Source: Azohydromonas caseinilytica (GTDB lineage Bacteria; Pseudomonadota; Gammaproteobacteria; Burkholderiales; Burkholderiaceae_C). Taken from it: 64,000 nucleotides of DNA. The DNA lies in NCBI RefSeq assembly GCF_012927045.1, contig NZ_JABBFW010000001.1, positions 558,001 to 622,000 of the forward strand, given 5' to 3'. Both the position numbers and the translations under genes were made by a program. Shown piece by piece: positions 31,417 through 41,076 of this stretch (positions within the stretch are counted from its first letter, which is position 1; each line of letters begins with the position of its first letter). The notes below the pieces were generated by a model, which searched no databases, was not told the origin of the DNA, and saw only the letters and a list, made by a program, of their open reading frames with translations.

Positions 31417-33339
31417 TCAGCTGCTCTTGCGCACGCGCAGATACCACTCGCACAGCAGCCGCACCTGCTTGGTGGTGTAGCCCTTCTGCACCATGCGCGT
31501 GACGAAGTCCTCGTGCTTCTTGGCCTCGTCGGCGCTGGCCTTGGCGTTGAAGCTGATGACCGGCAACAACTCCTCGGTGTTGCTGAACATCTTCTTCTCG
31601 ATCACGGTGCGCAGCTTCTCGTAGCTGGTCCACACCGGGTTCTTGCCCTGGTTGTTGGCGCGCGCGCGCAGCACGAAGTTGACGATCTCGTTGCGGAAGT
31701 CCTTCGGATTGGCGATGCCCGCGGGCTTCTCGATCTTCTCCAGCTCCGCATTGAGCGAGGCGCGATCGAACACCTCGCCGGTGTCGGTGTCGCGATACTC
31801 GTGGTCCTGTATCCAGTAGTCGGCGTAGGTGACGTAGCGGTCGAAGATGTTCTGGCCGTACTCGCTGTAGCTTTCCAGGTACGCAGTCTGGATCTCCTTG
31901 CCGATGAACTCCGCGTAGCGCGGCGCCAGCTGCTCCTTGATGAAGCCGATGTACTTCTGCTCCAGCTCGGGCGGGAACTGTTCGCGCTCGATCTGCTGCT
32001 CCAGCACGTACATCAGGTGCACCGGGTTGGCCGCCACTTCGGTGGAGTCGAAGTTGAAGACCTTGGAGATGATCTTGAAGGCGAAGCGCGTGCTGATGCC
32101 GCTCATGCCCTCGTCCACCCCGGCGTAGTCGCGGTACTCCTGGTAGCTCTTGGCGCGCGGGTCGGTGTCCTTGAGGTTCTCGCCGTCGTAGACCTGCATC
32201 TTGCTGAACAGGCTGGAGTTCTCGGGCTCCTTGAGCCGCGTCAGCACCGCGAACTGGCTCATCATCTTGAGCGTGCCCGGCGCGCAGGTGGCCTGCGCCA
32301 GCGAGGAGTTGCGGATGAGCTTCTCGTAGATCTTGACCTCCTCGCTCACGCGCAGGCAGTACGGCACCTTGACGATGTAGATGCGGTCCAGGAAGGCCTC
32401 GTTGTTCTTGTTGTTGCGGAAGGCCTTCCACTCGCTCTCGTTGGAGTGCGCCAGCACCACGCCGTCGAAGGGAATCGCGCCGAAGCCCTCGGTGCCCTTG
32501 AAGTTGGCCTCCTGCGTGGCCGTGAGCAGCGGGTGCAGCACCTTGATGGGCGCCTTGAACATCTCCACGAACTCCAGCAGCCCCTGGTTGGCCAGGCACA
32601 GGCCGCCGGAGTAGCTGTAGGCGTCCGGATCGTCCTGGGCGTAGGTTTCGAGCTTGCGGATGTCCACCTTGCCCACCAGCGAGCTGATGTCCTGGTTGTT
32701 CTCGTCACCGGGCTCGGTCTTGGCGATGCCGATCTGCTTGAGGATCGACGGATAGCGCTTGACGACGCGGAACTTGCGGATGTCGCCGCCGAACTCCTCC
32801 AGCCGCTTGACGGCCCAGGGCGAGAGGACGCGGTTGAGGTAGCGGCGCGGGATGCCGTACTCCTTCTCCAGGATCGGGCCGTCCTCCACCGCGTCGAACA
32901 GGCCCAGCGGGCTCTCGTTCACCGGCGAGCCCTTGATCGCGTAGAAGGGCACCTCCTGCATGAGCTGCTTGAGCCGCTCGGCGATGGAGCTCTTGCCCCC
33001 GCCCACCGGACCCAGCAGATAGAGGATTTGCTTCTTTTCCTCCAGGCCCTGCGCGGCATGGCGGAAGTAGGACACGACCTGCTCGATCGAGTCCTCCATG
33101 CCGTAGAACTCGGCAAAGGCCGGGTAGATCTTGATGACCTTGTTGGCAAAGATGCGTGACAGGCGCGGGTCGTTGCGCGTGTCCACCATCTGCGGCTCCC
33201 CGATGGCCTTGAGCATGCGCTCGGCCGCGGTGGCGTAGGCCAGGGGGTTGCGCTTGCACTCGGCGAGGTACTCCTCCAAAGAGAGTTCTTCCTCGCGGGT
33301 GCGTTCGTAACGGGCGGCGAAGCTGCTGATCACGTCCAT
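31417..33339 (-). CDS. prkA: PrkA-type AAA+ serine protein kinase (YeaG)
   Basis: A 640-residue protein with an N-terminal AAA+ domain, Walker A GPVGGGKSS at 110-118, and a C-terminal domain distantly related to protein kinases. Homologues include PrkA of Bacillus and YeaG of E. coli, the latter linked to nutrient and general stress. The start at 33339 has a near-consensus AAGGAGGT site three bases before ATG, pointing to strong expression. First gene of prkA-yeaH-spoVR; the 499-bp gap upstream should contain its promoter. Confidence 0.95.
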   Translation of the reverse strand: MDVISSFAARYERTREEELSLEEYLAECKRNPLAYATAAERMLKAIGEPQMVDTRNDPRLSRIFANKVIKIYPAFAEFYGMEDSIEQVVSYFRHAAQGLEEKKQILYLLGPVGGGKSSIAERLKQLMQEVPFYAIKGSPVNESPLGLFDAVEDGPILEKEYGIPRRYLNRVLSPWAVKRLEEFGGDIRKFRVVKRYPSILKQIGIAKTEPGDENNQDISSLVGKVDIRKLETYAQDDPDAYSYSGGLCLANQGLLEFVEMFKAPIKVLHPLLTATQEANFKGTEGFGAIPFDGVVLAHSNESEWKAFRNNKNNEAFLDRIYIVKVPYCLRVSEEVKIYEKLIRNSSLAQATCAPGTLKMMSQFAVLTRLKEPENSSLFSKMQVYDGENLKDTDPRAKSYQEYRDYAGVDEGMSGISTRFAFKIISKVFNFDSTEVAANPVHLMYVLEQQIEREQFPPELEQKYIGFIKEQLAPRYAEFIGKEIQTAYLESYSEYGQNIFDRYVTYADYWIQDHEYRDTDTGEVFDRASLNAELEKIEKPAGIANPKDFRNEIVNFVLRARANNQGKNPVWTSYEKLRTVIEKKMFSNTEELLPVISFNAKASADEAKKHEDFVTRMVQKGYTTKQVRLLCEWYLRVRKSS

Positions 33340-33838
33340 GGGACCTCCTTGAATGGAAGACGCACACAGGCGGTAGCCGGCCGCCAGAGCGTCTGGGAAG
33401 TTCTGATGAAGTCCCGGCTGTACGGGCCCGGGCGCCATCAGAGCTTTCCGGTCTTCAGCGTGTGGCTTGCGTGATCGTCCCTCCAAGGGAGCCAAAGTCA
33501 GCGCGATTCACCAGGCGGTCTTGCAACAACGCCTGCCCTTTCTCAGCAAGGACCGTGCCCCGCTGGTCCCTCCCTGTTTGGTGCAAGGCCGGCGCACCTG
33601 CCATGACCGTTCAACGTGTCTGGCCGGGTGCCGGCTGACGCCCACAGCTTCCCACGATTTTGGTTACAAATAGACCTTTTTCATCCCCATTCGTTCACGT
33701 TTCGAGCGTCGGGGGGCTGAGGGCTTTCCCGCAATCGTGTCTTTGGTCCTGGAGCAACGCTAACGGCGAGCCTATAGCCCCAGTGCCGTCGTTGCATTCG
33801 ATTTCCTCGGCCCGAATGCTCATGGCTACGCTGCGCGC
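33340..33838. other. 499-bp divergent intergenic region prkA/otsB
   Basis: No gene is supported. A locally AT-richer patch around 33650-33690 stands out from the GC-rich background and is the most likely place for promoters of otsB (rightward) and prkA (leftward). I could not match a clear sigma-70 or sigma-54 element. Confidence 0.4.
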
Positions 33839-34597
33839 ATGCTTGAACCGCCGCTGCCTGGGCCGGGATGCGCCCTTTTTCTGGATTTCGACGGCACGCT
33901 GGCCGACATCGCGGCCCATCCCCAGGCCGTGAGGGTGGCCTCCAGCGTGACACCAAGCCTGGCGGCCCTGGCTGCGGCGCTTGGCGGCGCCCTGGCCGTC
34001 GTCAGCGGCCGCCCGATCGCCGAAATCGATCACTTTCTCGCGCCGCTGCAACTGCCGGCGGCCGGCGTGCATGGCGCCGAGCGGCGCCGTGCCGACGGCG
34101 CTTGGCAACGTCTGGCGGCGCCGGCGCTGGACACCGTGCTTGGTTCGTTGCAGGCCCTGTGCGCCGCGCATCCAGGGCTGCTGCTGGAAGAAAAATCCGG
34201 TGCCATCGCCCTGCACTACCGGCAGGCACCGTTGCTGGAGGGCCAGTGCCTGGCGGCCATGACCCAGGCGCTGCAGCAGTTGCCCGACATGGCGTTGATG
34301 CGGGGCAAGCAAGTGATTGAGCTCAAGCCCCGCGCCGCCGGCAAGGACGCTGCCGTGCGCGCTTTCCTGGCCGAAACCCCGTTCCAGGGACGCCAACCCT
34401 GGTTTTTCGGCGACGACGTGACCGATGAGGCGGCTTTCGAGGCGGTACAAGCCCTGGACGGCGTGGCGGTCAAGGTGGGAGAAGGCATTACCCGGGCCCG
34501 ACACCGCGTGGCCGATCCGGCGGCCGTACACCGCTGGATGGAGGAGGCGCTGCGGAAACTGGCTGCTGCGGCCGAGACAGCCAAGCCAACACGATGA
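33839..34597 (+). CDS. otsB: Trehalose-6-phosphate phosphatase
   Basis: HAD-superfamily enzyme releasing trehalose from trehalose-6-phosphate. The 252-residue protein shows the nucleophile motif FLDFDGTLADI (Asp16, Asp18), AVVSGRPIAEID, GVHGAERR, the lysine segment VIELKPRAAGKDAAV and the metal motif FFGDDVTDEAAF. Start MLEPPLPGPG at 33839 is weakly supported by the ribosome site. otsA follows on the same strand but 361 bp away, which is unusual for this pair. Confidence 0.95.
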   Translation: MLEPPLPGPGCALFLDFDGTLADIAAHPQAVRVASSVTPSLAALAAALGGALAVVSGRPIAEIDHFLAPLQLPAAGVHGAERRRADGAWQRLAAPALDTVLGSLQALCAAHPGLLLEEKSGAIALHYRQAPLLEGQCLAAMTQALQQLPDMALMRGKQVIELKPRAAGKDAAVRAFLAETPFQGRQPWFFGDDVTDEAAFEAVQALDGVAVKVGEGITRARHRVADPAAVHRWMEEALRKLAAAAETAKPTR

Positions 34598-34958
34598 CCA
34601 GATTGCAACAGCAGCACGGGAAGGCAATGCCGGCGCTGGCACAACGCTGTGTCGTTGTCGATACGCACTGGCACCGCAGGACGGCGCAGCCGGTGAACGG
34701 CTTGTGCCCCAACTTGGGGCACCATGCTTGTGGACGGTGCCTTGTGCCGTCTCCAGCCTGGTGGGGAGACAGGCCCGGCGTCGCGACGGAGTGGACATAA
34801 ACAGGTGTAAGGCAGGCACGGTCTAGCTATTGCTGCGGCAAGGCATGCGCCCTGCCAGGGAGCGCTTGCAGGCCTGCGTTGCCCGCCTGAGGCGGTGCGG
34901 GGCAGGTTCATGAACATGGCGGCACGGTGCCTCGTGCCTCAAAACAGGGTGAATTGAC
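34598..34958 (+). other. 361-bp spacer between otsB and otsA
   Basis: An open frame of 68 codons starts in an ATGA overlap with the otsB stop (34594-34800), but its product has no recognisable features and I do not call it a gene. The space holds a strong palindrome at 34704-34722. It probably contains a separate otsA promoter. Confidence 0.4.
34704..34722. promoter_or_regulatory. Perfect 19-bp palindrome upstream of otsA
   Basis: GTGCCCCAA and TTGGGGCAC flank a single central C, giving a perfect dyad with 9-bp arms about 240 bp before the otsA ATG. The tight centre and symmetric arms look more like a protein-binding operator than an RNA hairpin. No regulator is assigned. Confidence 0.45.
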
Positions 34959-36332
<1,374 letters not shown>

Positions 36333-36417
36333 CCGCAAGGCTGGGCAGTACGGCAGCTCGCCACACCCAGCGTGACGGTACAGCGTACTGAATGCGTTCA
36401 GGTGCCTGGAACCGGTT

Positions 36418-37302
36418 TCAAGCCTCGCGCACGCCCAGCTTGTCGAGCAGCCCGTTGAGCTCGTCCAGCGAGCCGAAGGCAATGGCGATCTCGCCCTTTT
36501 CGCCACGCAGCGTCTTGCGGCGGATACGGATTTCCACGGCGGCGGTGAGCGCATCGGCCAGCAGTTCCTCGATGCGCTGCAGGTCACGTGACTTGTCCGG
36601 CGGCGCATGCGGCCCTGGCTTTGGTCGCGCCGGCTCCTGCTGCTGGCGCGCCACCAGCCTTTCAGCCTCGCGCACCGAGAGCTTGCGCGCGACGATCTCG
36701 TTGGCATGCAGGATCTGCTGCGCCGGCTCCGCCGACAACAGCGCGCGCGCATGCCCCATGTCCAGGTCGCCCGCCATCAGCATTTGCTGCACCGGAGGGC
36801 ACAGGTTGAGCAGGCGCAGCAGGTTGCTGGCCGTGCTGCGGGACCGGCCCACGGCCCGCGCGGCCTGCTCGTGCGTGAGATTGAACTCGGTGATGAGGCG
36901 CTGCAGGCCCTGCGCCTCTTCGAGCGGGTTGAGGTCTTCGCGCTGGATGTTCTCGATCAGCGCCATCACTGCCGCCGACTCGTCGGGCACCTCGCGCACC
37001 AGCACCGGCACCTCTTCCAGCCCGGCGAGCCTGGCGGCACGGCTGCGGCGCTCGCCGGCGATGATTTCGTAACGCCCCTCACCCGCCGGCCGCACCAGGA
37101 TGGGCTGCATCACGCCTTGGCTCTTGATGCTTTCGGCCAGCTCATAGAGCGAGCCTTCGTCCATGCGGGTGCGTGGCTGATAACGCCCGGGCAGCAGCAG
37201 GTCCAGCTTCAGAACCGTTGGCGGCGCCTCGGGGGCCTCCACGCGCGGACCCAGCAGCGCTTCGAGGCCCAGACCCAGCCCCTTGGGTTTCTTCGTCACC
37301 AT
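36418..37302 (-). CDS. parB: Chromosome partitioning protein ParB
   Basis: CTP-dependent DNA-clamp protein that loads at parS and drives origin segregation with ParA. The 294-residue protein has the N-terminal [15 protein letters not shown] box, the CTP-binding [12 protein letters not shown] and [17 protein letters not shown] motifs, a helix-turn-helix ([24 protein letters not shown], in two parts) and a C-terminal dimer domain. parA is not directly adjacent: a hydrolase gene overlaps the parB start and argC intervenes. Candidate parS sites are at 40469, 41414 and 41618. Confidence 0.97.
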   Translation of the reverse strand: MVTKKPKGLGLGLEALLGPRVEAPEAPPTVLKLDLLLPGRYQPRTRMDEGSLYELAESIKSQGVMQPILVRPAGEGRYEIIAGERRSRAARLAGLEEVPVLVREVPDESAAVMALIENIQREDLNPLEEAQGLQRLITEFNLTHEQAARAVGRSRSTASNLLRLLNLCPPVQQMLMAGDLDMGHARALLSAEPAQQILHANEIVARKLSVREAERLVARQQQEPARPKPGPHAPPDKSRDLQRIEELLADALTAAVEIRIRRKTLRGEKGEIAIAFGSLDELNGLLDKLGVREA

Positions 37303-37868
37303 GGCGTGATTGTCGGGGATAGCCCGCCTGCTTCCGCCACCCCGCGCAACAGTTCGAGACCTTGAGGCCAGTCGCCCAGGCCCGAATCGCCGTTGATGTG
37401 CCCGGCCGCGCCGATCTCCACGAGCCGTGCCCCCCAGTCGGCAGCCATGGCCGCCGCCCGCGGCACCGTGCAGTAGGGATCGTCCACGCTTGCCACCGCC
37501 GTGGCCGCGAAGGGCAGCCGCTGGCGCACGATGGGACGCCAGGAGTAGAGATTGGGCGGCATGTCCTCGCGCTCCACATCGGGCGGCGCCACCAGCAGCG
37601 CACCGGCCACGCGCGCGGTGTGCTGCGAATGTGCCGCCCAGGCCGCCACCAACTGGCAGCCCAGGCTGTGCGCCACCAGCAGCAGCGGGCCCTGGCTGCC
37701 AAGAATCACCTCTTCCAGCCGGACCATCCAGTCGCCGCGGCGCGGCCACAGCCAATCATCCTGCTGCACGCGTGAGAAGCCGTGGCGCTGCTGCTCCCAG
37801 CGGCTTTGCCAGTGTTCGGGGCCGGAGTCCTGCCAGCCAGGCAGGAGCAGCACTTGCAAGTCGTCCAT
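37296..37868 (-). CDS. RBBP9/YdeN-type serine alpha/beta hydrolase
   Basis: A 190-residue small hydrolase of the RBBP9/YdeN family. It begins with LLLPGWQDSGPEHWQSRWE and has the nucleophile elbow LLVAHSLGCQL (Ser68) and a C-terminal GHINGDSGLG, which contains the catalytic histidine. The natural substrate is not known. The stop overlaps the parB start by 7 bp, so the two genes are co-transcribed. ATG at 37868; argC is divergent with only 47 bp between starts. Confidence 0.9.
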   Translation of the reverse strand: MDDLQVLLLPGWQDSGPEHWQSRWEQQRHGFSRVQQDDWLWPRRGDWMVRLEEVILGSQGPLLLVAHSLGCQLVAAWAAHSQHTARVAGALLVAPPDVEREDMPPNLYSWRPIVRQRLPFAATAVASVDDPYCTVPRAAAMAADWGARLVEIGAAGHINGDSGLGDWPQGLELLRGVAEAGGLSPTITPW

Positions 37869-37915
37869 GAGGCTTGGCTTATCCTTTACCGTTTGCTTGA
37901 AGTGGAGAGGCGACG

Positions 37916-38857
37916 ATGAAACATACCGTGTTCGTGGACGGGCAGGAGGGCACCACCGGGCTGCGCATCCATGAGTACCTGGCGCAGCGCAACGATATCG
38001 AACTGCTGCGCATCGACCCGGACAAGCGCAAGGACCCCGCCGAGCGCGCCCGGATGCTGGATGCGGCCGAAGTGTCCTTCCTGTGCCTGCCCGACGCCGC
38101 GTCGCGCGAGGCCGCGTCGCTGGTCCGCAACCCCAATGCCTGCCTGATCGACGCCAGCACCGCGCACCGTACCGCACCGGGCTGGGTCTTTGGCCTGCCG
38201 GAATTGGCCAAGGAGCAGCGCGAGCTGATCCGTGGCTCCAAGCGCATCTCCAACCCGGGCTGCCACTCCACCGCCTTCATCCTGCTCGTGCGCCCGCTGA
38301 TCGATGCCGGCCTCGTGGCGCCCACCCTCCCCCTGTCGGCCACCTCGATCACCGGCTATTCCGGCGGCGGCAAGACCATGATCGCGGACTACGAAGCCGG
38401 CGGAAACCCGAAGCTGGCCTCGCCCCGCCCCTATGGCCTGACGCTGGCGCACAAGCACATTCCGGAGATGACCGCGCACACGGGCCTGCAGGTGGCGCCG
38501 GTGTTCATGCCGGTGGTCGGCCCCTTCCTGAAAGGCCTGGGCGTGAGCGTGCCGCTGCATTTCTCGCAGCTCGCCGCCGGGACGGATGCCCAGCGCCTGC
38601 ATGCCGCCTACGCCAGCCGCTACGAGGGAGAGCGCTTCATCAACGTGCTGCCCTTGGGCGACACGGCCAACCTGGACGGCGGCTTCTTCGACGTGCAGGC
38701 CTGCAACGACACCAACCGGGTGGACATCGCCGTGTTCGCCAACGACAAGCAGGCCATCGTCATGGCGCGCCTGGACAACCTCGGTAAGGGCGCCAGCGGC
38801 GCCGCGGTGCAATCGATGAACATCCATCTGGGCCTGGATGAAGGCTTGGGCCTTTGA
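37916..38857 (+). CDS. argC: N-acetyl-gamma-glutamyl-phosphate reductase, type 2
   Basis: NADPH-dependent step of arginine synthesis, of the shorter (about 310-residue) ArgC2 class. The 313-residue protein shows the dinucleotide-binding start [17 protein letters not shown] and the active-site cysteine in [11 protein letters not shown] (Cys116). [18 protein letters not shown] and HIHLG-like terminal segments follow. The ATG follows a GTGGAGAGGCGACG site. It lies inverted between the parA and hydrolase-parB genes and has its own terminator at 38883, so it looks like an autonomous insertion into the par region. Confidence 0.95.
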   Translation: MKHTVFVDGQEGTTGLRIHEYLAQRNDIELLRIDPDKRKDPAERARMLDAAEVSFLCLPDAASREAASLVRNPNACLIDASTAHRTAPGWVFGLPELAKEQRELIRGSKRISNPGCHSTAFILLVRPLIDAGLVAPTLPLSATSITGYSGGGKTMIADYEAGGNPKLASPRPYGLTLAHKHIPEMTAHTGLQVAPVFMPVVGPFLKGLGVSVPLHFSQLAAGTDAQRLHAAYASRYEGERFINVLPLGDTANLDGGFFDVQACNDTNRVDIAVFANDKQAIVMARLDNLGKGASGAAVQSMNIHLGLDEGLGL

Positions 38858-38882
38858 GACTGCGCTTGCGCGTTCCGACCAG

Positions 38883-38902
38883 CCGCCTTCGGGCGGTTTT
38901 TT
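38883..38902 (+). terminator. Intrinsic terminator of argC
   Basis: CCGCC (38883-38887), a UUCG-type tetraloop and GGCGG (38892-38896) are followed by six T. The stable tetraloop plus T-tract 26 bp after the argC stop is a convincing rho-independent terminator. Confidence 0.85.
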
Positions 38903-38932
38903 CATGCCGTGGTTGAACTGCTGCGCTATCGC

Positions 38933-39703
38933 TCAACGCTTGGCGCAGCGTGTCACCAGTTCCTGCGCAAACTCCACATAGGCTTGCGCGCCCTTGGCGG
39001 CCGGATCGAACACCACGCCGGGCAAGCCATAGCTCGGGGCCTCCGCCAGCCGCACGTTGCGCGGGATGACGGTGTCGAACACCTTGTCCCCGAAATGCGC
39101 CTTGAGCTGCTCGCTCACCTGTTGCTGCAGCGTCATGCGCGGGTCGTACATCACCCGCAGCAGGCCGATGATCTGCAGCCGCGGGTTCAGGCTGGCATGG
39201 ATCTGCTTGATGGTGTTGACCAGGTCCGTCAGCCCCTCCAGCGCAAAGTACTCGCACTGCATCGGCACCACCACGCCATGGGCGGCACACATGCCGTTGA
39301 GGGTCAACAGGCTCAGCGACGGCGGGCAATCGACCAGGATGAAGTCGTACTCGTGCTCGCAGGCGGCCAGGGCCGCGCGCAGCCGGTCCTGGCGCCGCTC
39401 CACGCCCACCAACTCGACCTCGGCCCCGGACAGCTCCCGATTCGCGCCCAGCAGGTCGTAGCCGGCCTTGTCGGCACGCACGCGCGCCTCGCTCACCGTC
39501 GTCGTCTCCAGCAGCACCTCGTAGACGCTGTGCTCCAGCGTGCGCTTGTCCACGCCGGAACCCATGGTGGCATTGCCCTGCGGGTCCAGGTCCACCACCA
39601 GCACCCGCTGGCCGATGCGGGCCAGGCCGGCGGCAAGATTGACGGCGGTGGTGGTCTTGCCCACGCCGCCCTTCTGGTTGGCGATGCAAAAGATCTTGGC
39701 CAT
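38933..39703 (-). CDS. parA: Chromosome partitioning ATPase ParA
   Basis: Walker-type ATPase that moves ParB-parS complexes. The 256-residue protein has the deviant Walker A KGGVGKTT (11-18), VVDLDPQGNATMGSG, DFILVDCPPSLSLLTLN and RVMYDPRMTLQQQV. The length, without an N-terminal DNA-binding extension, is that of chromosomal (type Ib-like/Soj) ParA rather than plasmid P1-type. Downstream of a LysE gene by 32 bp in the order mnmG-rsmG-lysE-parA. Confidence 0.97.
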   Translation of the reverse strand: MAKIFCIANQKGGVGKTTTAVNLAAGLARIGQRVLVVDLDPQGNATMGSGVDKRTLEHSVYEVLLETTTVSEARVRADKAGYDLLGANRELSGAEVELVGVERRQDRLRAALAACEHEYDFILVDCPPSLSLLTLNGMCAAHGVVVPMQCEYFALEGLTDLVNTIKQIHASLNPRLQIIGLLRVMYDPRMTLQQQVSEQLKAHFGDKVFDTVIPRNVRLAEAPSYGLPGVVFDPAAKGAQAYVEFAQELVTRCAKR

Positions 39704-39735
39704 GGTCGGAGTGTTTGTTGTGATGGAGAAGAGGC

Positions 39736-40344
39736 TCAGCGCACCAGGCGCAACCCGAAGCCCAGCAGCGCCAGGCCGGCCAGCCGCTGCAAGGCACGGG
39801 CCAGACGCCGGTGGGCACGCACATGGGCCGCCACGGCATTGGCACCCGCACACAGCGCCAGGCACCAGACGGCGGTGATCAGCGCGATCAACAGCGCCAT
39901 GAACGCGAAGGTCCACGCGCCCTGCTGCCGCGCCGGATCGATGAACAAGGGAAAGAAGGCCATGTAGAAAATGATGGCCTTGGGGTTGGACAAGGTGATG
40001 AAGAAGCCCTGGCGCAGATAACGGCCGGGGGTGACATGAACCGGCAACGCACCGCCATCACCGCGGGCCAGCAGCATTTTCAGCCCCAACCAGCCCAGGT
40101 AGCCGGCGCCCGCGAACTGCAGCCCCTTGAACAGCAGCGGATTGGCTGCCAGCAAGGCCGCCACACCGGCCACGGCCAGCCACAGCAGCAACTGGTCGCC
40201 CAGGATCAGGCCCAGGGTCGCTGCCGCACCGCCCTTGAAGCCGCCCTGCCCCGTGCTGCTCAGCAGCATGAAAGTACCCGGCCCGGGCAGGGCCAGGAAC
40301 AAGACCACGGCCGCGCAGAAGGCGCCGACGTCGATGCCGAGCAT
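39736..40344 (-). CDS. LysE/RhtB family amino-acid exporter
   Basis: A 202-residue inner-membrane protein with six predicted helices and the LysE-family pattern near the N-terminus (LALPGPGTFMLLSSTGQGGFKGG) plus GLKMLLARGD and FFITLSNPKAIIFYMAFFP. The exported amino acid is unknown. It sits between rsmG (64 bp) and parA (32 bp), a position LysE genes commonly take in Comamonadaceae. Confidence 0.93.
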   Translation of the reverse strand: MLGIDVGAFCAAVVLFLALPGPGTFMLLSSTGQGGFKGGAAATLGLILGDQLLLWLAVAGVAALLAANPLLFKGLQFAGAGYLGWLGLKMLLARGDGGALPVHVTPGRYLRQGFFITLSNPKAIIFYMAFFPLFIDPARQQGAWTFAFMALLIALITAVWCLALCAGANAVAAHVRAHRRLARALQRLAGLALLGFGLRLVR

Positions 40345-40407
40345 GAATCCTCCAGTGGTTCGTGGCCCGCCCGGCCGACCCGAGGCGGAAGCCCAGATTG
40401 TCCCGTT

Positions 40408-41076
40408 TCAGGCCCGCAGCCGCATCCAGACCAAGCAGCGCTCCGCGTCAAGCTCCGGCACCAGCAAAGGTTCCACGTGAAACACGTCCACATCAGCCGG
40501 CAGCGCGGCGATCTCATCCTCCGGCCGCTTGCCCTTCATCGCCATCCACACCCCCTGCGGTGCCAGGCATTCGCGCGTCAACGCCACGAAGTCGGCCAGC
40601 GTGGCAAAGGCGCGGCTGGTGATGAACTCGTAGCGGCCGGGCAACTGCTCCACGCGTGCATGCTCGGCACGCAGTTGCCGCAGCCCCAGCTCCACCCCGG
40701 CCTGCCGGATGAAAGCCGCCTTCTTGCCCACCGTGTCCACGCAGCTCACTTGCAGCTGCGGGCACAGGATGGCGATCAGCACCCCCGGCAGCCCGCCCCC
40801 ACTGCCCACATCCAGCAGGCGCAGCCCTTCCCGCCCACCCAGCTCGCGCTGCAATGCCGGCAACACCGCCAGGCAATCCGCCAAGTGGTGCGTGAACATC
40901 TGCGCCGGGTCGCGCAGCGCCGTCAGGTTGTAGGTCCGGTTCCAGCGCTGCAGCAGTCCCAGGTAGTCCCGCAACTGCTGCAACTGCCGCTCATCGGCTT
41001 GCAAGCCGAGCTGCTGCAGCAGGGCCTCCATTCGCCCAGCCTCGGGCACGGCAACCACAGCTTCAGGCGGCCGCAT
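40408..41076 (-). CDS. rsmG: 16S rRNA G527 N7-methyltransferase
   Basis: AdoMet methyltransferase (GidB) of 222 residues with [14 protein letters not shown], the SAM-binding [31 protein letters not shown] and [11 protein letters not shown]. Its start overlaps the mnmG stop by 14 bp, the classical gidAB arrangement; a shorter start (MEALLQQ, 41031) is possible. A parS-like 16-mer lies inside the coding region near its 3' end at 40469-40484. Confidence 0.96.
   Translation of the reverse strand: MRPPEAVVAVPEAGRMEALLQQLGLQADERQLQQLRDYLGLLQRWNRTYNLTALRDPAQMFTHHLADCLAVLPALQRELGGREGLRLLDVGSGGGLPGVLIAILCPQLQVSCVDTVGKKAAFIRQAGVELGLRQLRAEHARVEQLPGRYEFITSRAFATLADFVALTRECLAPQGVWMAMKGKRPEDEIAALPADVDVFHVEPLLVPELDAERCLVWMRLRA
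40469..40484. other. parS: parS-like site inside rsmG
   Basis: GGTTCCACGTGAAACA matches the bacterial parS consensus TGTTNCACGTGAAACA at all but the first base. It lies about 0.8 kb upstream of parA within the rsmG coding region. Confidence 0.75.

Noticed and set aside
34594-34800. 68-codon frame overlapping the otsB stop by ATGA
   Set aside because: The overlap is attractive, but the product lacks any motif, shows no coding-like pattern, and contains the perfect palindrome.
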